Origin: Colwellia sp. 75C3
GTDB lineage: Bacteria > Pseudomonadota > Gammaproteobacteria > Enterobacterales > Alteromonadaceae
Assembly (NCBI RefSeq): GCF_002836255.1
Contig: NZ_PJAU01000055.1
Span: 186,001-250,000, forward strand
Direction of reading: 5' to 3'
Length of the DNA stretch: 64,000 nucleotides
Both the position numbers and the translations under genes were made by a program. The notes under the pieces are model-generated. The model was not told where the DNA came from. It saw only the letters and a list, made by a program, of their open reading frames with translations, and did no database searches. The number at the start of each line of letters is the position of its first letter. The stretch's first letter is position 1. This document shows positions 19,235-27,411 of the stretch, in pieces.

Positions 19235-20010
19235 TGCCAACACGCATAAATGACAGTATACGTCTTGAAGTTGCGGGTGAAAACGCCTTGATGCTTTATT
19301 TTTCTTTAAATAAAAGCCTTGTAAGTGAGCAACAGACTTCAACAATTACCTCTAGTATTTCGCCTATTATTAGTAATGAAGTTCACCAAGCCGTTCAACT
19401 TATCCGCCAGCATTTCACGATTGAAATCATTGATCTGATCCCATCATACGCATCTATCTTAGTGGTATTTAATTTACTTGAAATAGATCACCACCACTTA
19501 CGTAATAAGCTCAAAAGTGTATTGAAACAATGTGGCAGCGCGAGTAGCAAACAAGGTCGATTAGTTGAATTACCTGCATATTATGCAATCGAATCTGGAA
19601 TGGATTTAGTACGTATTGCCAAACATGCGAAGTTAACCGTTAAGCAAGTCATTACCTTACACCAAGCACAAGAATATCGCGTTTATGCAATAGGATTTGC
19701 TCCAGGTTTTGCATATTTAGGTGAAGTTGACGAGCGTATTGCTATGCCAAGGCTAACTACACCAAGATTAAAAGTGCCTAAAGGGGCTATCGCCATTGCC
19801 GACAGACAAACTGCCGTTTACCCAGCGGAGTCTCCTGGTGGTTGGAATATCGTCGGTTTATGCCCTATTGATATGTTTAATCCACAAGCAGATCCAACAA
19901 TGCCGATTGAAGTCGGCGATCGGCTAAAGTTTGTTGCGATTACGAAATTACAATTTATTGAACTAGGTGGTAAGTTACCCAATCAGGTGAGCTCAAATGG
20001 CAAAGAATGA
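19234..20010 (+). CDS. pxpB: 5-oxoprolinase subunit B
   Basis: The partner of PxpC, related to the KipI half of the KipI/KipA pair. At 258 residues it is slightly longer than E. coli PxpB. The conserved cyclophilin-like core is visible in AIGFAPGFAYLGEVD, PRLTTPRLKVPKGAIAI and PAESPGGWNIVG. Its start shares one base with the pxpA stop and its last 14 bases overlap pxpC, a compact three-gene operon. Confidence 0.94.
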   Translation: MPTRINDSIRLEVAGENALMLYFSLNKSLVSEQQTSTITSSISPIISNEVHQAVQLIRQHFTIEIIDLIPSYASILVVFNLLEIDHHHLRNKLKSVLKQCGSASSKQGRLVELPAYYAIESGMDLVRIAKHAKLTVKQVITLHQAQEYRVYAIGFAPGFAYLGEVDERIAMPRLTTPRLKVPKGAIAIADRQTAVYPAESPGGWNIVGLCPIDMFNPQADPTMPIEVGDRLKFVAITKLQFIELGGKLPNQVSSNGKE

Positions 20011-20971
20011 GAATAAGAATACCTTAGGGTTCATCGTTAACAATGGCGGGGTATTAAGTTTAATTCAAGATGCCGGGCGTTATGGTGCTTTTAATTTAGG
20101 ACTGACCAATGGCGGCCCGGCAGATCCCCTCGCTTTTTATTGGTCGAATAGATTATGTGGTAATGAGCTTAATTCGACAGCCATTGAAATTAATTTGGGT
20201 GGTTTGCAGCTAACAGCTCAAGTTGATTGTGTTATTGCAATTACAGGCGCGCCTATGCCGCTGACAGTTAACGGACAAGCTAAAGACCTTTGGCGCAGCT
20301 TTCTGGTTAAAGCTGGAGATAAAATTCATTTAGGTTTTACGTCACTTGGCGTTCGTTGTTATTTAGCTGTAGCGGGTGGTTTTGATATAAATCCTATTTT
20401 CGGTAGCACTGCAACTGTGTGTCGAGAGTCGATAGGTGGCATCAGTGGTGATAAGCTGGTCGAGAATGATGTATTACCTTGCCAAGCAGTGCCTAAAGCG
20501 GCCGATAAACTAAAGCAACTTATGTTAGCGAAACATGATCAGCCCAAATATTCTAATGAGGTGTTATTACATACTGTTTTGAGTTATCAGCACCAGCACT
20601 TTTCAGCCATCGAAAAACGATTATTCTTCTCAAGTGAATTTCAAATCAGTAAACATTGGGATCGTATGGGCTATCGGCTACAAGGTCGCGCAATAAAGGC
20701 TGATATTTCAGGTATTCTATCGGAGGGGATTTGTTATGGCGCAATACAAATACCAGCAGATGGGCAACCTATCGTATTACTTAATGACAGACAAACTATC
20801 GGTGGTTATCCTAAGATTGGCGCAGTTATTTCACAAGATTGCGCTAAGCTATCACAATGTAGACAAGGGGATAAAGTTCGTTTTGAACCAATTTCTATGT
20901 CGCAAGCTGACAATTTTTTCCACCTTAATTTAAGTCGATTTAATCAAACTCAGCTTATTGTCTGTAGTTAA
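19997..20971 (+). CDS. pxpC: 5-oxoprolinase subunit C
   Basis: The KipA-like or biotin-dependent-carboxylase-like subunit that completes PxpABC; 324 residues. Family segments include LSLIQDAGRYGAFNLGLTNGGPADPLAFYW, here read as two adjoining blocks, then CYLAVAGGFD, SEGICYGAIQIPADGQPIVLLNDRQTIGGYPKIG. It overlaps pxpB by 14 bases. The stop codon coincides with the left end of a MITE-like element. Removing the element and one copy of its duplication would restore the same TAA stop, so the protein is not truncated. Confidence 0.94.
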   Translation: MAKNENKNTLGFIVNNGGVLSLIQDAGRYGAFNLGLTNGGPADPLAFYWSNRLCGNELNSTAIEINLGGLQLTAQVDCVIAITGAPMPLTVNGQAKDLWRSFLVKAGDKIHLGFTSLGVRCYLAVAGGFDINPIFGSTATVCRESIGGISGDKLVENDVLPCQAVPKAADKLKQLMLAKHDQPKYSNEVLLHTVLSYQHQHFSAIEKRLFFSSEFQISKHWDRMGYRLQGRAIKADISGILSEGICYGAIQIPADGQPIVLLNDRQTIGGYPKIGAVISQDCAKLSQCRQGDKVRFEPISMSQADNFFHLNLSRFNQTQLIVCS

Positions 20972-21162
20972 CCTGAACTTCGGATAAGAGAATTTGCCCA
21001 ATAACGCTCTTTAAGCGCCTATCAGCGTTATTTTTACTCCCAATAACCAGTTATTGGTTTGTAAAAATATCTTGATATACACTTAAATTTCGTCACTGGA
21101 ACATTAAGTTCATTTATTAATTTAACTCAATAAGTTACAAAACTCTTATCCAAACTTCAGGT
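20971..21162. mobile_element. 192-bp MITE-like element with TAGTTA target duplication
   Basis: Terminal inverted repeats begin ACCTGAACTTCGGATAAGAG (20971-20990) and end at 21143-21162 with only two mismatches in 20 bases. The element is flanked by identical TAGTTA copies at 20965-20970 and 21163-21168. Internal hairpins are ATAACGCT/AGCGTTAT (21001-21031, followed by a T run, so terminator-like) and CCAATAA/TTATTGG (21040-21057). It has no coding capacity. It is a non-autonomous element inserted at the pxpC stop and may now supply the operon's terminator. Confidence 0.78.
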
Positions 21163-21215
21163 TAGTTAATCTCAACTCTGTTGCTATACAGTCAAGTTAA
21201 GTAAGTGTCAGTCAC

Positions 21216-21247
21216 AAAAAAGGCAAACCTTGTGGCTTGCCTTTTTT
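21216..21247. terminator. Terminator between pxpC and uspE-like gene
   Basis: Stem AAAAAAGGCAA/TTGCCTTTTTT with a 10-base loop; A and T runs on either side make it usable in both directions for these convergent genes. Confidence 0.9.
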
Positions 21248-21288
21248 ATTTATCGCGATGGAATATGTGTCTATACGTTCAGTCGAAA

Positions 21289-22236
21289 TTAGTGAGCCAT
21301 AGGTGAAATATAACCGTCAGGTTTTAACGCTAATACATCACAATTTAATTGGTCAATAACATGCTCTGCAGTATTACCAATCAGTGCGGCGGAAATTCCG
21401 GTACGACCCACAGTACCTAAAATAACTAATTCAGCATCAATATTTAACGCTGCTTGTTCGATAACTGTTTCGGGTAAACCTTCTTCAACATAAGTCTTAC
21501 TCAACGGGATATCAAAGCTATTAGCATGGTTATTCATCGCTTCTTTATGATGTGCTTGCATAGCATTGTTATATTCACTTGCGTCAAACTCGGGGATTTC
21601 AATGGCAATATTTACCGGTGTACCGGGATAAGAATTAACTAAATGCACATTAGCCGTGATTAACTGGGCAATATTTTTTGCTTGCTTAGTTATCGTATTA
21701 TTTAAAGATAGGTGTTCTGCTTCATCACTACCGACATTAAGTGCAGCCAGTATATTTCCCTGTAGAGGCCATTCATGTTCTTTAACAAGTAAGACAGGAG
21801 AAGGGCACTTTCTTAAAATATGCCAGTCGGTTGGTGTAAATACTACCGATTTGAATTTATCATGTTGGTGTGTACCTTTAACGACTAAATCATGCTTATG
21901 ATCAATGACTTGGTTGATAATGGCTTCAAAGGGACGGTTATGCCATACGACTTTACTGGTAATTTTTATCTGGGAATTGATTGCAGAGATAATTCCATCT
22001 AACCATTGCTGCTTTTCATTAATAACCATTTGGCGCATGGTATCGCGCTCGCCACTGGATAAAATGGTGGTCATTTCATAAGAGAAGTCGAAAATGCTAA
22101 AAAAAGCAGTAATATTTATTTGCTTATCTGGAGCTGAGATATTGATTCTCGTGGCGAGATCTATAGCTCTGTTAAGTGCTTTTTGTTCATCTGTTGTAGG
22201 GTCAATCACAACGAGGATATTTTGATACATGTCCAT
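21289..22236 (-). CDS. uspE: Tandem universal stress protein, UspE-like
   Basis: A 315-residue cytoplasmic protein made of two Usp domains (about 1-145 and 155-310); the second carries the ATP-binding-like GTVGRTGISAALIGNTAE motif. The opening MDMYQNILVVIDP closely matches E. coli UspE. I place the start at the ATG at 22236, preceded by AGAGG at good spacing; an in-frame TTG five codons upstream is less likely. It lies 143 bp after fnr on the same strand, with an FNR-like box in the gap. This fits the uspE-fnr neighbourhood seen in other gammaproteobacteria. Confidence 0.9.
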   Translation of the reverse strand: MDMYQNILVVIDPTTDEQKALNRAIDLATRINISAPDKQINITAFFSIFDFSYEMTTILSSGERDTMRQMVINEKQQWLDGIISAINSQIKITSKVVWHNRPFEAIINQVIDHKHDLVVKGTHQHDKFKSVVFTPTDWHILRKCPSPVLLVKEHEWPLQGNILAALNVGSDEAEHLSLNNTITKQAKNIAQLITANVHLVNSYPGTPVNIAIEIPEFDASEYNNAMQAHHKEAMNNHANSFDIPLSKTYVEEGLPETVIEQAALNIDAELVILGTVGRTGISAALIGNTAEHVIDQLNCDVLALKPDGYISPMAH

Positions 22237-22300
22237 GGCAACCTCTGGCAAAATAAATAAGAACGATACATTATTTATAGCAAAGTTGACAAATTAATGC

Positions 22301-22314
22301 TTGTTTTAAATCAA
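22301..22314. promoter_or_regulatory. FNR-like box upstream of uspE
   Basis: TTGTTTTAAATCAA matches the FNR consensus TTGAT-N4-ATCAA at nine of ten positions and lies 65-78 bp before the uspE start. Anaerobic control of uspE by FNR is plausible but inferred. Confidence 0.5.
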
Positions 22315-22379
22315 GTTTGTTTTACTAAGGTTTAATTGTATCAGATACAATAAACCCTAGTAACAGGATAACCAAGGGC

Positions 22380-23099
22380 TTATAACGCAGCTGTATCGCA
22401 AAGGTTGTCGATATCAAGAATAGCAATTAATTTACCATCCACTTTTATCAAACCACTTTTATGGAAGCGATTTAATAATCGACTGATCGTTTCAACCGTT
22501 AAGCCAATATAATTACCAATATCACTACGTGTCATGGTTAAGCGAAACTCGGTCGAGGATAAGCCACGTGCATGGTATCGCTCACTTAAACTAACCAAGA
22601 AAGTTGCAACACGTTGTTCTGCATTTTTTCTATTAAGCAGCGTAAGCATTTCTTGATCTGTTTTGATTTCATTACTCATTAATCGCAACACCTGCTTTTT
22701 AAGCTTAGGCATCGTATTAGATAATTCATCTAAATTCGTGTAAGGGATCTCACAGACCATTGAGGTTTCAAGTGCTTGGGCAAAACTAGGGTGCTGACTT
22801 TCAGCAATAGCATCAAAGCCAAGTAAATCGCCGGCTAAATGAAAACCAGTGATTTGTTCTTCACCTTGCTCATTAACCGTAAACGTTTTAAACGTACCTG
22901 AGCGAATTGCATACAAAGCATGCATTTCTTGACCATCATGAAAAATCTTGTCGCCTTTATGAATAGGGCGTTTGCGGTCAATAATATCGTCAAGAGAATC
23001 AAGTTCTTTATCATTTAAAGAAAAAGGTAAACATAGCTCACTGATGCTACAGTTCTGACACTTGATATGATTAGTTGTAGGACAACTTTTATTTTGCAT
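22380..23099 (-). CDS. fnr: FNR/EtrA oxygen-sensing transcription regulator
   Basis: A CRP-family regulator that uses an oxygen-labile [4Fe-4S] cluster to dimerise and bind TTGAT-N4-ATCAA when oxygen is low. The 239 residues carry cluster cysteines at 14, 17 and 23 ([10 protein letters not shown]) and a fourth in SMVCEIP near 116. A cyclic-nucleotide-binding-like fold follows, then the recognition helix [12 protein letters not shown] with the FNR-type Glu, Ser and Arg. It lies at the end of the cco gene set and probably controls it through the perfect box at 30900-30913. Confidence 0.95.
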   Translation of the reverse strand: MQNKSCPTTNHIKCQNCSISELCLPFSLNDKELDSLDDIIDRKRPIHKGDKIFHDGQEMHALYAIRSGTFKTFTVNEQGEEQITGFHLAGDLLGFDAIAESQHPSFAQALETSMVCEIPYTNLDELSNTMPKLKKQVLRLMSNEIKTDQEMLTLLNRKNAEQRVATFLVSLSERYHARGLSSTEFRLTMTRSDIGNYIGLTVETISRLLNRFHKSGLIKVDGKLIAILDIDNLCDTAAL

Positions 23100-23153
23100 G
23101 CTATTACTCTGTGACGTAGCTATTTAAGCTAACTTTAAGACAATACTATGTTA

Positions 23154-23903
23154 TTAGAACACTAGTTGATATGCAACAATAAAACTATATATACCGTAGG
23201 CAATAAGTGATAGAGCCATGATTTTTCTAAAAACGGTGTTGATAAGTAGATTTTTTATGCTACCGATGCCTAATGACAATGCTATTAATGCTGGCAGCGT
23301 GCCTAAGCCGAAAAATAACATAATAGTGGCGCCGGTTAAGCTACTACCACTTGCCAATGCCCAAGTTAGGGTCGAATAAACTAAACCACAAGGTAACCAA
23401 CCCCACAAGGCGCCTAAACCCAGCGCTTTTTTACGGTTATTGACCGGGATGACATGTTTAACCATAGGTGATAAGTAACCCCACAGCCCTTTACCTATTG
23501 ATTCTATACGATTTAACCATAAAAGCCACTGACCGATATATAAACCCAATAGGATGAGAAATAGTGCAGCAACAAGACGTAATCCAGCAATAGGTAAACC
23601 GATATTTTTGGCGGCGATAGAGCCAGTAAAGCCGACAATAGCGCCAATTAAACAATAGCTGCCAATGCGGCCAAAATGATAAAAAAACACGAGGTTTAAC
23701 GTTGATGATTGTGGTGAACAGGATTGTTGGGGAGAGCTTACTTTAACCGGTATATCACCTTGCATGCTGATTTGACTTGCTGGTTGATTGGTGGATTTAT
23801 CAATAGCAGAAGTAAGCATGGTGGTTATACCGCCACACATGGCTAAGCAATGGCCAGAGCCAAGTAAGCCAATAATAAAAGCAGAGAATATATCTATGCT
23901 CAT
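23154..23903 (-). CDS. SafE/TauE-like membrane protein of the cco cluster
   Basis: A 249-residue inner-membrane protein with about six hydrophobic helices. It opens with FIIGLLGSGHCLAMCGGI, a motif of the 'sulfite exporter TauE/SafE' proteins that recur beside ccoS and fnr in gammaproteobacteria. A charged, Ser/Gln-rich loop (about 38-68) follows the first helix. The conserved His and Cys pair in the first helix suggests metal handling, perhaps copper for oxidase assembly; this is inference. It overlaps ccoS by ATGA, so the two are translationally coupled. Confidence 0.8.
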   Translation of the reverse strand: MSIDIFSAFIIGLLGSGHCLAMCGGITTMLTSAIDKSTNQPASQISMQGDIPVKVSSPQQSCSPQSSTLNLVFFYHFGRIGSYCLIGAIVGFTGSIAAKNIGLPIAGLRLVAALFLILLGLYIGQWLLWLNRIESIGKGLWGYLSPMVKHVIPVNNRKKALGLGALWGWLPCGLVYSTLTWALASGSSLTGATIMLFFGLGTLPALIALSLGIGSIKNLLINTVFRKIMALSLIAYGIYSFIVAYQLVF

Positions 23904-24124
23904 TTATTATCAGTGCTATTTTTATCGCTTTGTATTTCTTCCTCTTTTTTTAGTTCTAGTTCTGTTTCAATGGTTTTAACTTGAGGTTCATCATCAAAAA
24001 GAATACTCATACCCTGTTTTTCTAGATCTTCAAATTGTTCTGTTTTAACGGCCCAAAAAAATAGGTATATACCCAAAGAGGTCAATAAAATGGCAATAGG
24101 GATTAATATATAAATAATACTCAT
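23900..24124 (-). CDS. ccoS: cbb3 oxidase assembly protein CcoS
   Basis: A 74-residue single-helix membrane protein needed in other bacteria for cofactor insertion into cbb3 oxidase. The N-terminal helix (YILIPIAILLTSLGIYLFFWAV) and the following KTEQFEDLEKQGMSILFDDE are typical. The tail is acidic and lysine-rich. It lies 15 bp after ccoI and overlaps the next gene by four bases. Confidence 0.93.
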   Translation of the reverse strand: MSIIYILIPIAILLTSLGIYLFFWAVKTEQFEDLEKQGMSILFDDEPQVKTIETELELKKEEEIQSDKNSTDNK

Positions 24125-24139
24125 ATTGTACTCTTTAAC

Positions 24140-26587
24140 TTATTTTTTAAGTAAACGTAATGAATTGGTTATCACTAAAATGGAGCTAGCTGACATGCCA
24201 ATAACAGCCATATAAGGCGTAATGTAACCGGCTACTGCTAATGGTAATACAATAGCATTATAACCAAAAGCCCATAAGTAATTTTGTAAAATTATTCGAC
24301 GAGTTCGGTGAGATACTTGTATCAAAGTATTGATGCTACTCAGTTTATTATTAAGTAAAATAACATCAGCACCACTTTTAGTGATGTCCGCACCACAACC
24401 CATTGCAATAGAAATATGAGCAGCACCAAATACCGGTGAATCGTTGACGCCGTCACCCGTCATGGCCACTGTGTAATCTTGCGCTTGGGCATCTCTTATA
24501 TGCTGCATCTTATCTTGAGCACTAAGTCCACCGAACACCGAATTAACGGGAAGTGATTCTTTAAGCGTATTACACGCTATTTGGCTATCACCTGATAACA
24601 ATAGTGTTTTATTTTTCTTATTGAGGGTTGTAAGTGTATCAAAGGCGTCATCACGGATTTTATCAACCAAGTAAAAAGCTGCAATGGGTTTATTATTCGC
24701 CATTAAAATACAACTGGCACTGTTTACATTAATTTCAGATGACTCTGTTTGAAGATTACCAAGAGAGGCAAGTCTTTGTAACCAGGTGTATTTACCAATG
24801 GCGTAATCAATATTATTTATAGTGCCACTGACACCTTGACCAGAATGAACTTTAACTTGATTAGCCGTTAAGCTGTAGTCTCTATGTTCGGTAAACGGTT
24901 TCGCGATAGGGTGTTCAGAATGAGCCTCTAATGCAGCCGCGATAGCGAGTATCTGTTCTTTGTTATAAAGTGAACTTTGATCGAGTAGCTCCACTTTACT
25001 GATGGTAAATTCACCCGTAGTTAACGTGCCTGTTTTGTCAAAAGCGAAACAATTTATTTGGGGCATTGTTTCCATAACATGACCACCTTTGATCATAATA
25101 CCTGCTCGATTTAAACGTGTAGTAGCACAGGTTAATCCGGTAGGGGTTGCTAATGAAAGTGCGCAAGGGCAGGTCGCTACAAGGACAGAAAGGGTGATCC
25201 AAAAAGCTTCTTCTGGCAAGTGCTGTTGCCAATAAATTGCTGTGGCAATAGAGGTTAATAGGATAAGGGCGACAAAATATTGCGCAATTCTATCTGATAG
25301 CTGTGCTATTTTTGGCTTGTGCGCTTGGGATTGTTCACTTAAACGAATAAGTTGGCTGAGAAATGATTGGTTAGAAGCCTGTTTGACCAGCACAGTAATA
25401 TTACCATCACCATTAATAGTACCAGCGAAAACCTTATCATTAACGGTTTTACTAATGGGTAATTGCTCACCTGAAAGCATTGCTTCATTTAATTGGCTTA
25501 GTCCTGAAGTAATTATGCCATCAGCAGGTACAACCTCACCTGGTTTAATAATAACGACATCACCTTGAATAAGTTGTTTAGCTGCAACCAATACTTCTTT
25601 CTTTTGTTCTTGAGCATTAAGGTTATTGTTCGAGCTAATCACTTTAGTCGCTGTCATTGGCATTAATTTTAATAGATTAGCAGAGACTTGTGCAGCGTGA
25701 GAACGGGCCCTAAACTCTAGGAACTTACCAATGAGCAGTAGAAAGGTGAACATGGAAACAGACTCAAAATAGACCTCTCCCTGCTGAGTAATGGTTGCCC
25801 AAGCACTCGCGAAAAATGCTAAAATAATGGCAATGGAGACAGGAACATCCATGGATAAACGTTTCGCTCTAATCGCTTTTATTGCGCCAGTATAAAACGG
25901 CAAAGCGCCATAGAATACAATCGGGATTGCTAGAAGAAAACTCACCCAGCGAAGATATATTTTATTGTGTTCTGTCATATCAGCGAAAGCACCAAAATAG
26001 AGGCCAACCGCTATCATCATTATTTGCATCATTAAGATGCCGCTAATGCCAAGACGTTTGATAAATTCTTTACTTTGTTTTTTATTTCTTATTTCTGCAT
26101 CATTGGCTTTAAAGGGAAGTGCTTGATAACCAATATGCTCAATAGCCAGTAAGATATCGCTAAGCTTTACCGCATCATCTTGCCATCTAACCGTCGCTCT
26201 TTGGCTAGTCGCATTAACGTTTATACTCAATAAACCATTCAGCTTATCTAATTGCATTTCGATAAGCCAAGCACAAGCAGCGCAGCTTATACCATCAATG
26301 GTTAATATAGCTTCTTTGCAACCTTCGTCTTGATATATGAATTCGCTCTGTAAGACCGCTTCATCCAGTAATTTATTTTTTTGTAATTGTTCAGGTACAA
26401 GAGCTTGGCCTTTATGAGCTGGCTCTGTTCGTACGGTATAATATTGAGTTAGGCCATTTTCAACAATAGTTTTCGCTATTGATTGGCAACCAATACAGCA
26501 CATAGGCTGCTGAATTTGGCTGATTTCAACCGACAGGTTAATTCCAGTAGGAACGGCTTCATTACAGTGAAAACATTTGCTGGTCAT
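24140..26587 (-). CDS. ccoI: Cu-translocating P1B-type ATPase CcoI/FixI
   Basis: An 815-residue copper pump that supports cbb3 oxidase maturation. Order: an N-terminal cysteine-rich region (CFHC; CCIGC near 31-36), a heavy-metal-associated domain with GISCAACAW near 109, eight membrane helices, the metal-binding CPC motif in VATCPCALSLATP, the phosphorylation motif DKTGTLT, the HP-type motif SEHPIA, and GDGVNDSP. The CcoI/FixI assignment comes from context and the N-terminal cysteine cluster; CopA exporters are close relatives. A long hairpin lies in its leader. Confidence 0.94.
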   Translation of the reverse strand: MTSKCFHCNEAVPTGINLSVEISQIQQPMCCIGCQSIAKTIVENGLTQYYTVRTEPAHKGQALVPEQLQKNKLLDEAVLQSEFIYQDEGCKEAILTIDGISCAACAWLIEMQLDKLNGLLSINVNATSQRATVRWQDDAVKLSDILLAIEHIGYQALPFKANDAEIRNKKQSKEFIKRLGISGILMMQIMMIAVGLYFGAFADMTEHNKIYLRWVSFLLAIPIVFYGALPFYTGAIKAIRAKRLSMDVPVSIAIILAFFASAWATITQQGEVYFESVSMFTFLLLIGKFLEFRARSHAAQVSANLLKLMPMTATKVISSNNNLNAQEQKKEVLVAAKQLIQGDVVIIKPGEVVPADGIITSGLSQLNEAMLSGEQLPISKTVNDKVFAGTINGDGNITVLVKQASNQSFLSQLIRLSEQSQAHKPKIAQLSDRIAQYFVALILLTSIATAIYWQQHLPEEAFWITLSVLVATCPCALSLATPTGLTCATTRLNRAGIMIKGGHVMETMPQINCFAFDKTGTLTTGEFTISKVELLDQSSLYNKEQILAIAAALEAHSEHPIAKPFTEHRDYSLTANQVKVHSGQGVSGTINNIDYAIGKYTWLQRLASLGNLQTESSEINVNSASCILMANNKPIAAFYLVDKIRDDAFDTLTTLNKKNKTLLLSGDSQIACNTLKESLPVNSVFGGLSAQDKMQHIRDAQAQDYTVAMTGDGVNDSPVFGAAHISIAMGCGADITKSGADVILLNNKLSSINTLIQVSHRTRRIILQNYLWAFGYNAIVLPLAVAGYITPYMAVIGMSASSILVITNSLRLLKK

Positions 26588-26612
26588 GGCTACTTTCTTA
26601 GGAAATTGGAGG

Positions 26613-26646
26613 CACTGTGATGAGATTTAACGATCTCAGCACAGTG
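26613..26646. other. Long hairpin in the ccoI leader
   Basis: Arms CACTGTG-A-TGAGAT and ATCTCA-G-CACAGTG make a 13-bp stem with one internal mismatch and a 6-base loop, 26 bp ahead of the ccoI start in the ccoH-ccoI gap. There is no T run, so it is more likely an mRNA stability or processing element than a terminator. Confidence 0.5.
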
Positions 26647-26687
26647 ATTAGAACATTATCAACTCGACTAATACGGAACTAATTAAC

Positions 26688-27182
26688 TTATTGGGCTTTT
26701 ATCGGATCAGGTATTAAATCGATAAAATCACTTTGCGGTAAGCTAATGGTATCTTGGATTTTCCAGTTGTTCTCAAAAGAGGTCAAGGTAAGCTTCCACT
26801 TTCCACTTATGCTGTGGTCAAAGTGATGTCTAAAATAGCCATTACCATCCTGAGTTAACGCTAAGTAAAAGTCTCTTTCTTCAAGGGTTGGATGAAAAAA
26901 ACTGACATTAAGCAGTGGAAAAACTTTTTCAATACCGGTTGGTTTTATTATTAACTCATTATCCTTTAACTGAATAGCAAATCGCATGCCTAATTTTTGG
27001 GCCATCTTTACTTTGCCCACTTCTAGGTTGATGGATTTACCTTTTTTATAATAATCACCAACGACTAACGTATCAGGGTTAGTGTTAGCAATGATATAAG
27101 TAGTAATACCAGCTACAACAGCGGTAAAAGGAAGAATAAAAACTAACCAAGCCCAAGGCTCACGGTACCAAGAATCTTTCAT
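26688..27182 (-). CDS. ccoH: cbb3 oxidase accessory protein CcoH/FixH
   Basis: A 164-residue membrane-anchored protein of the FixH family. One helix (about 10-32, WLVFILPFTAVVAGITTYII) precedes a periplasmic beta-rich domain. The motif VVGDYYKKGKSIN after the helix is family-typical. FixH/CcoH binds or stabilises the oxidase during assembly. It lies between ccoP and ccoI, with a terminator-like hairpin separating it from ccoP, so it probably has weaker or separate transcription. Confidence 0.9.
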   Translation of the reverse strand: MKDSWYREPWAWLVFILPFTAVVAGITTYIIANTNPDTLVVGDYYKKGKSINLEVGKVKMAQKLGMRFAIQLKDNELIIKPTGIEKVFPLLNVSFFHPTLEERDFYLALTQDGNGYFRHHFDHSISGKWKLTLTSFENNWKIQDTISLPQSDFIDLIPDPIKAQ

Positions 27183-27273
27183 AAAATGTACTTACGTTGA
27201 CAGTAGAATATGGGGCAGGATTATACCTTTTTTATTAACGGGCAGCTAGTTTAGAACTATCTAAAAGACATAA

Positions 27274-27309
27274 AAAAACCCTTGATTACAAACTGTAACA
27301 AGGGTTTTT
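27274..27309 (-). terminator. Terminator or attenuator between ccoP and ccoH
   Basis: Stem AAAAACCCTTG / CAAGGGTTTTT, extended inside by TTACA-AAC-TGTAA with one bulged A, ends in a T run on the minus strand. It would end or reduce ccoNOQP transcription before ccoHIS, allowing more structural subunits than assembly factors. Confidence 0.88.
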
Positions 27310-27321
27310 GTAGGCGGGGTT

Positions 27322-27411
27322 TTAACCGCGCATTACTTAGAGTTTCAACCGATAAGTACTTGTGGCGTTAACCCCATAGTACTCGAGGTTTCAATTCCGC
27401 AGTACTATAAG
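27322..27411. repeat. Degenerate 46-bp tandem duplication after ccoP
   Basis: Two copies start at 27322 and 27368, each beginning TTAACC and containing a (G/A)GTTTCAA core and a final AGTACT. They align over about 40 bases with roughly two thirds identity. No coding role is evident. It lies directly downstream of ccoP. Confidence 0.4.

Noticed and set aside
22237-22251. Longer uspE reading starting at TTG
   Set aside because: The extension encodes the AGAGG ribosome site of the ATG at 22236, and the ATG start aligns with UspE.
24140-26587. Calling the P-type ATPase CopA, a copper exporter for resistance
   Set aside because: The extended cysteine-rich N-terminus and position between ccoH and ccoS fit CcoI/FixI.
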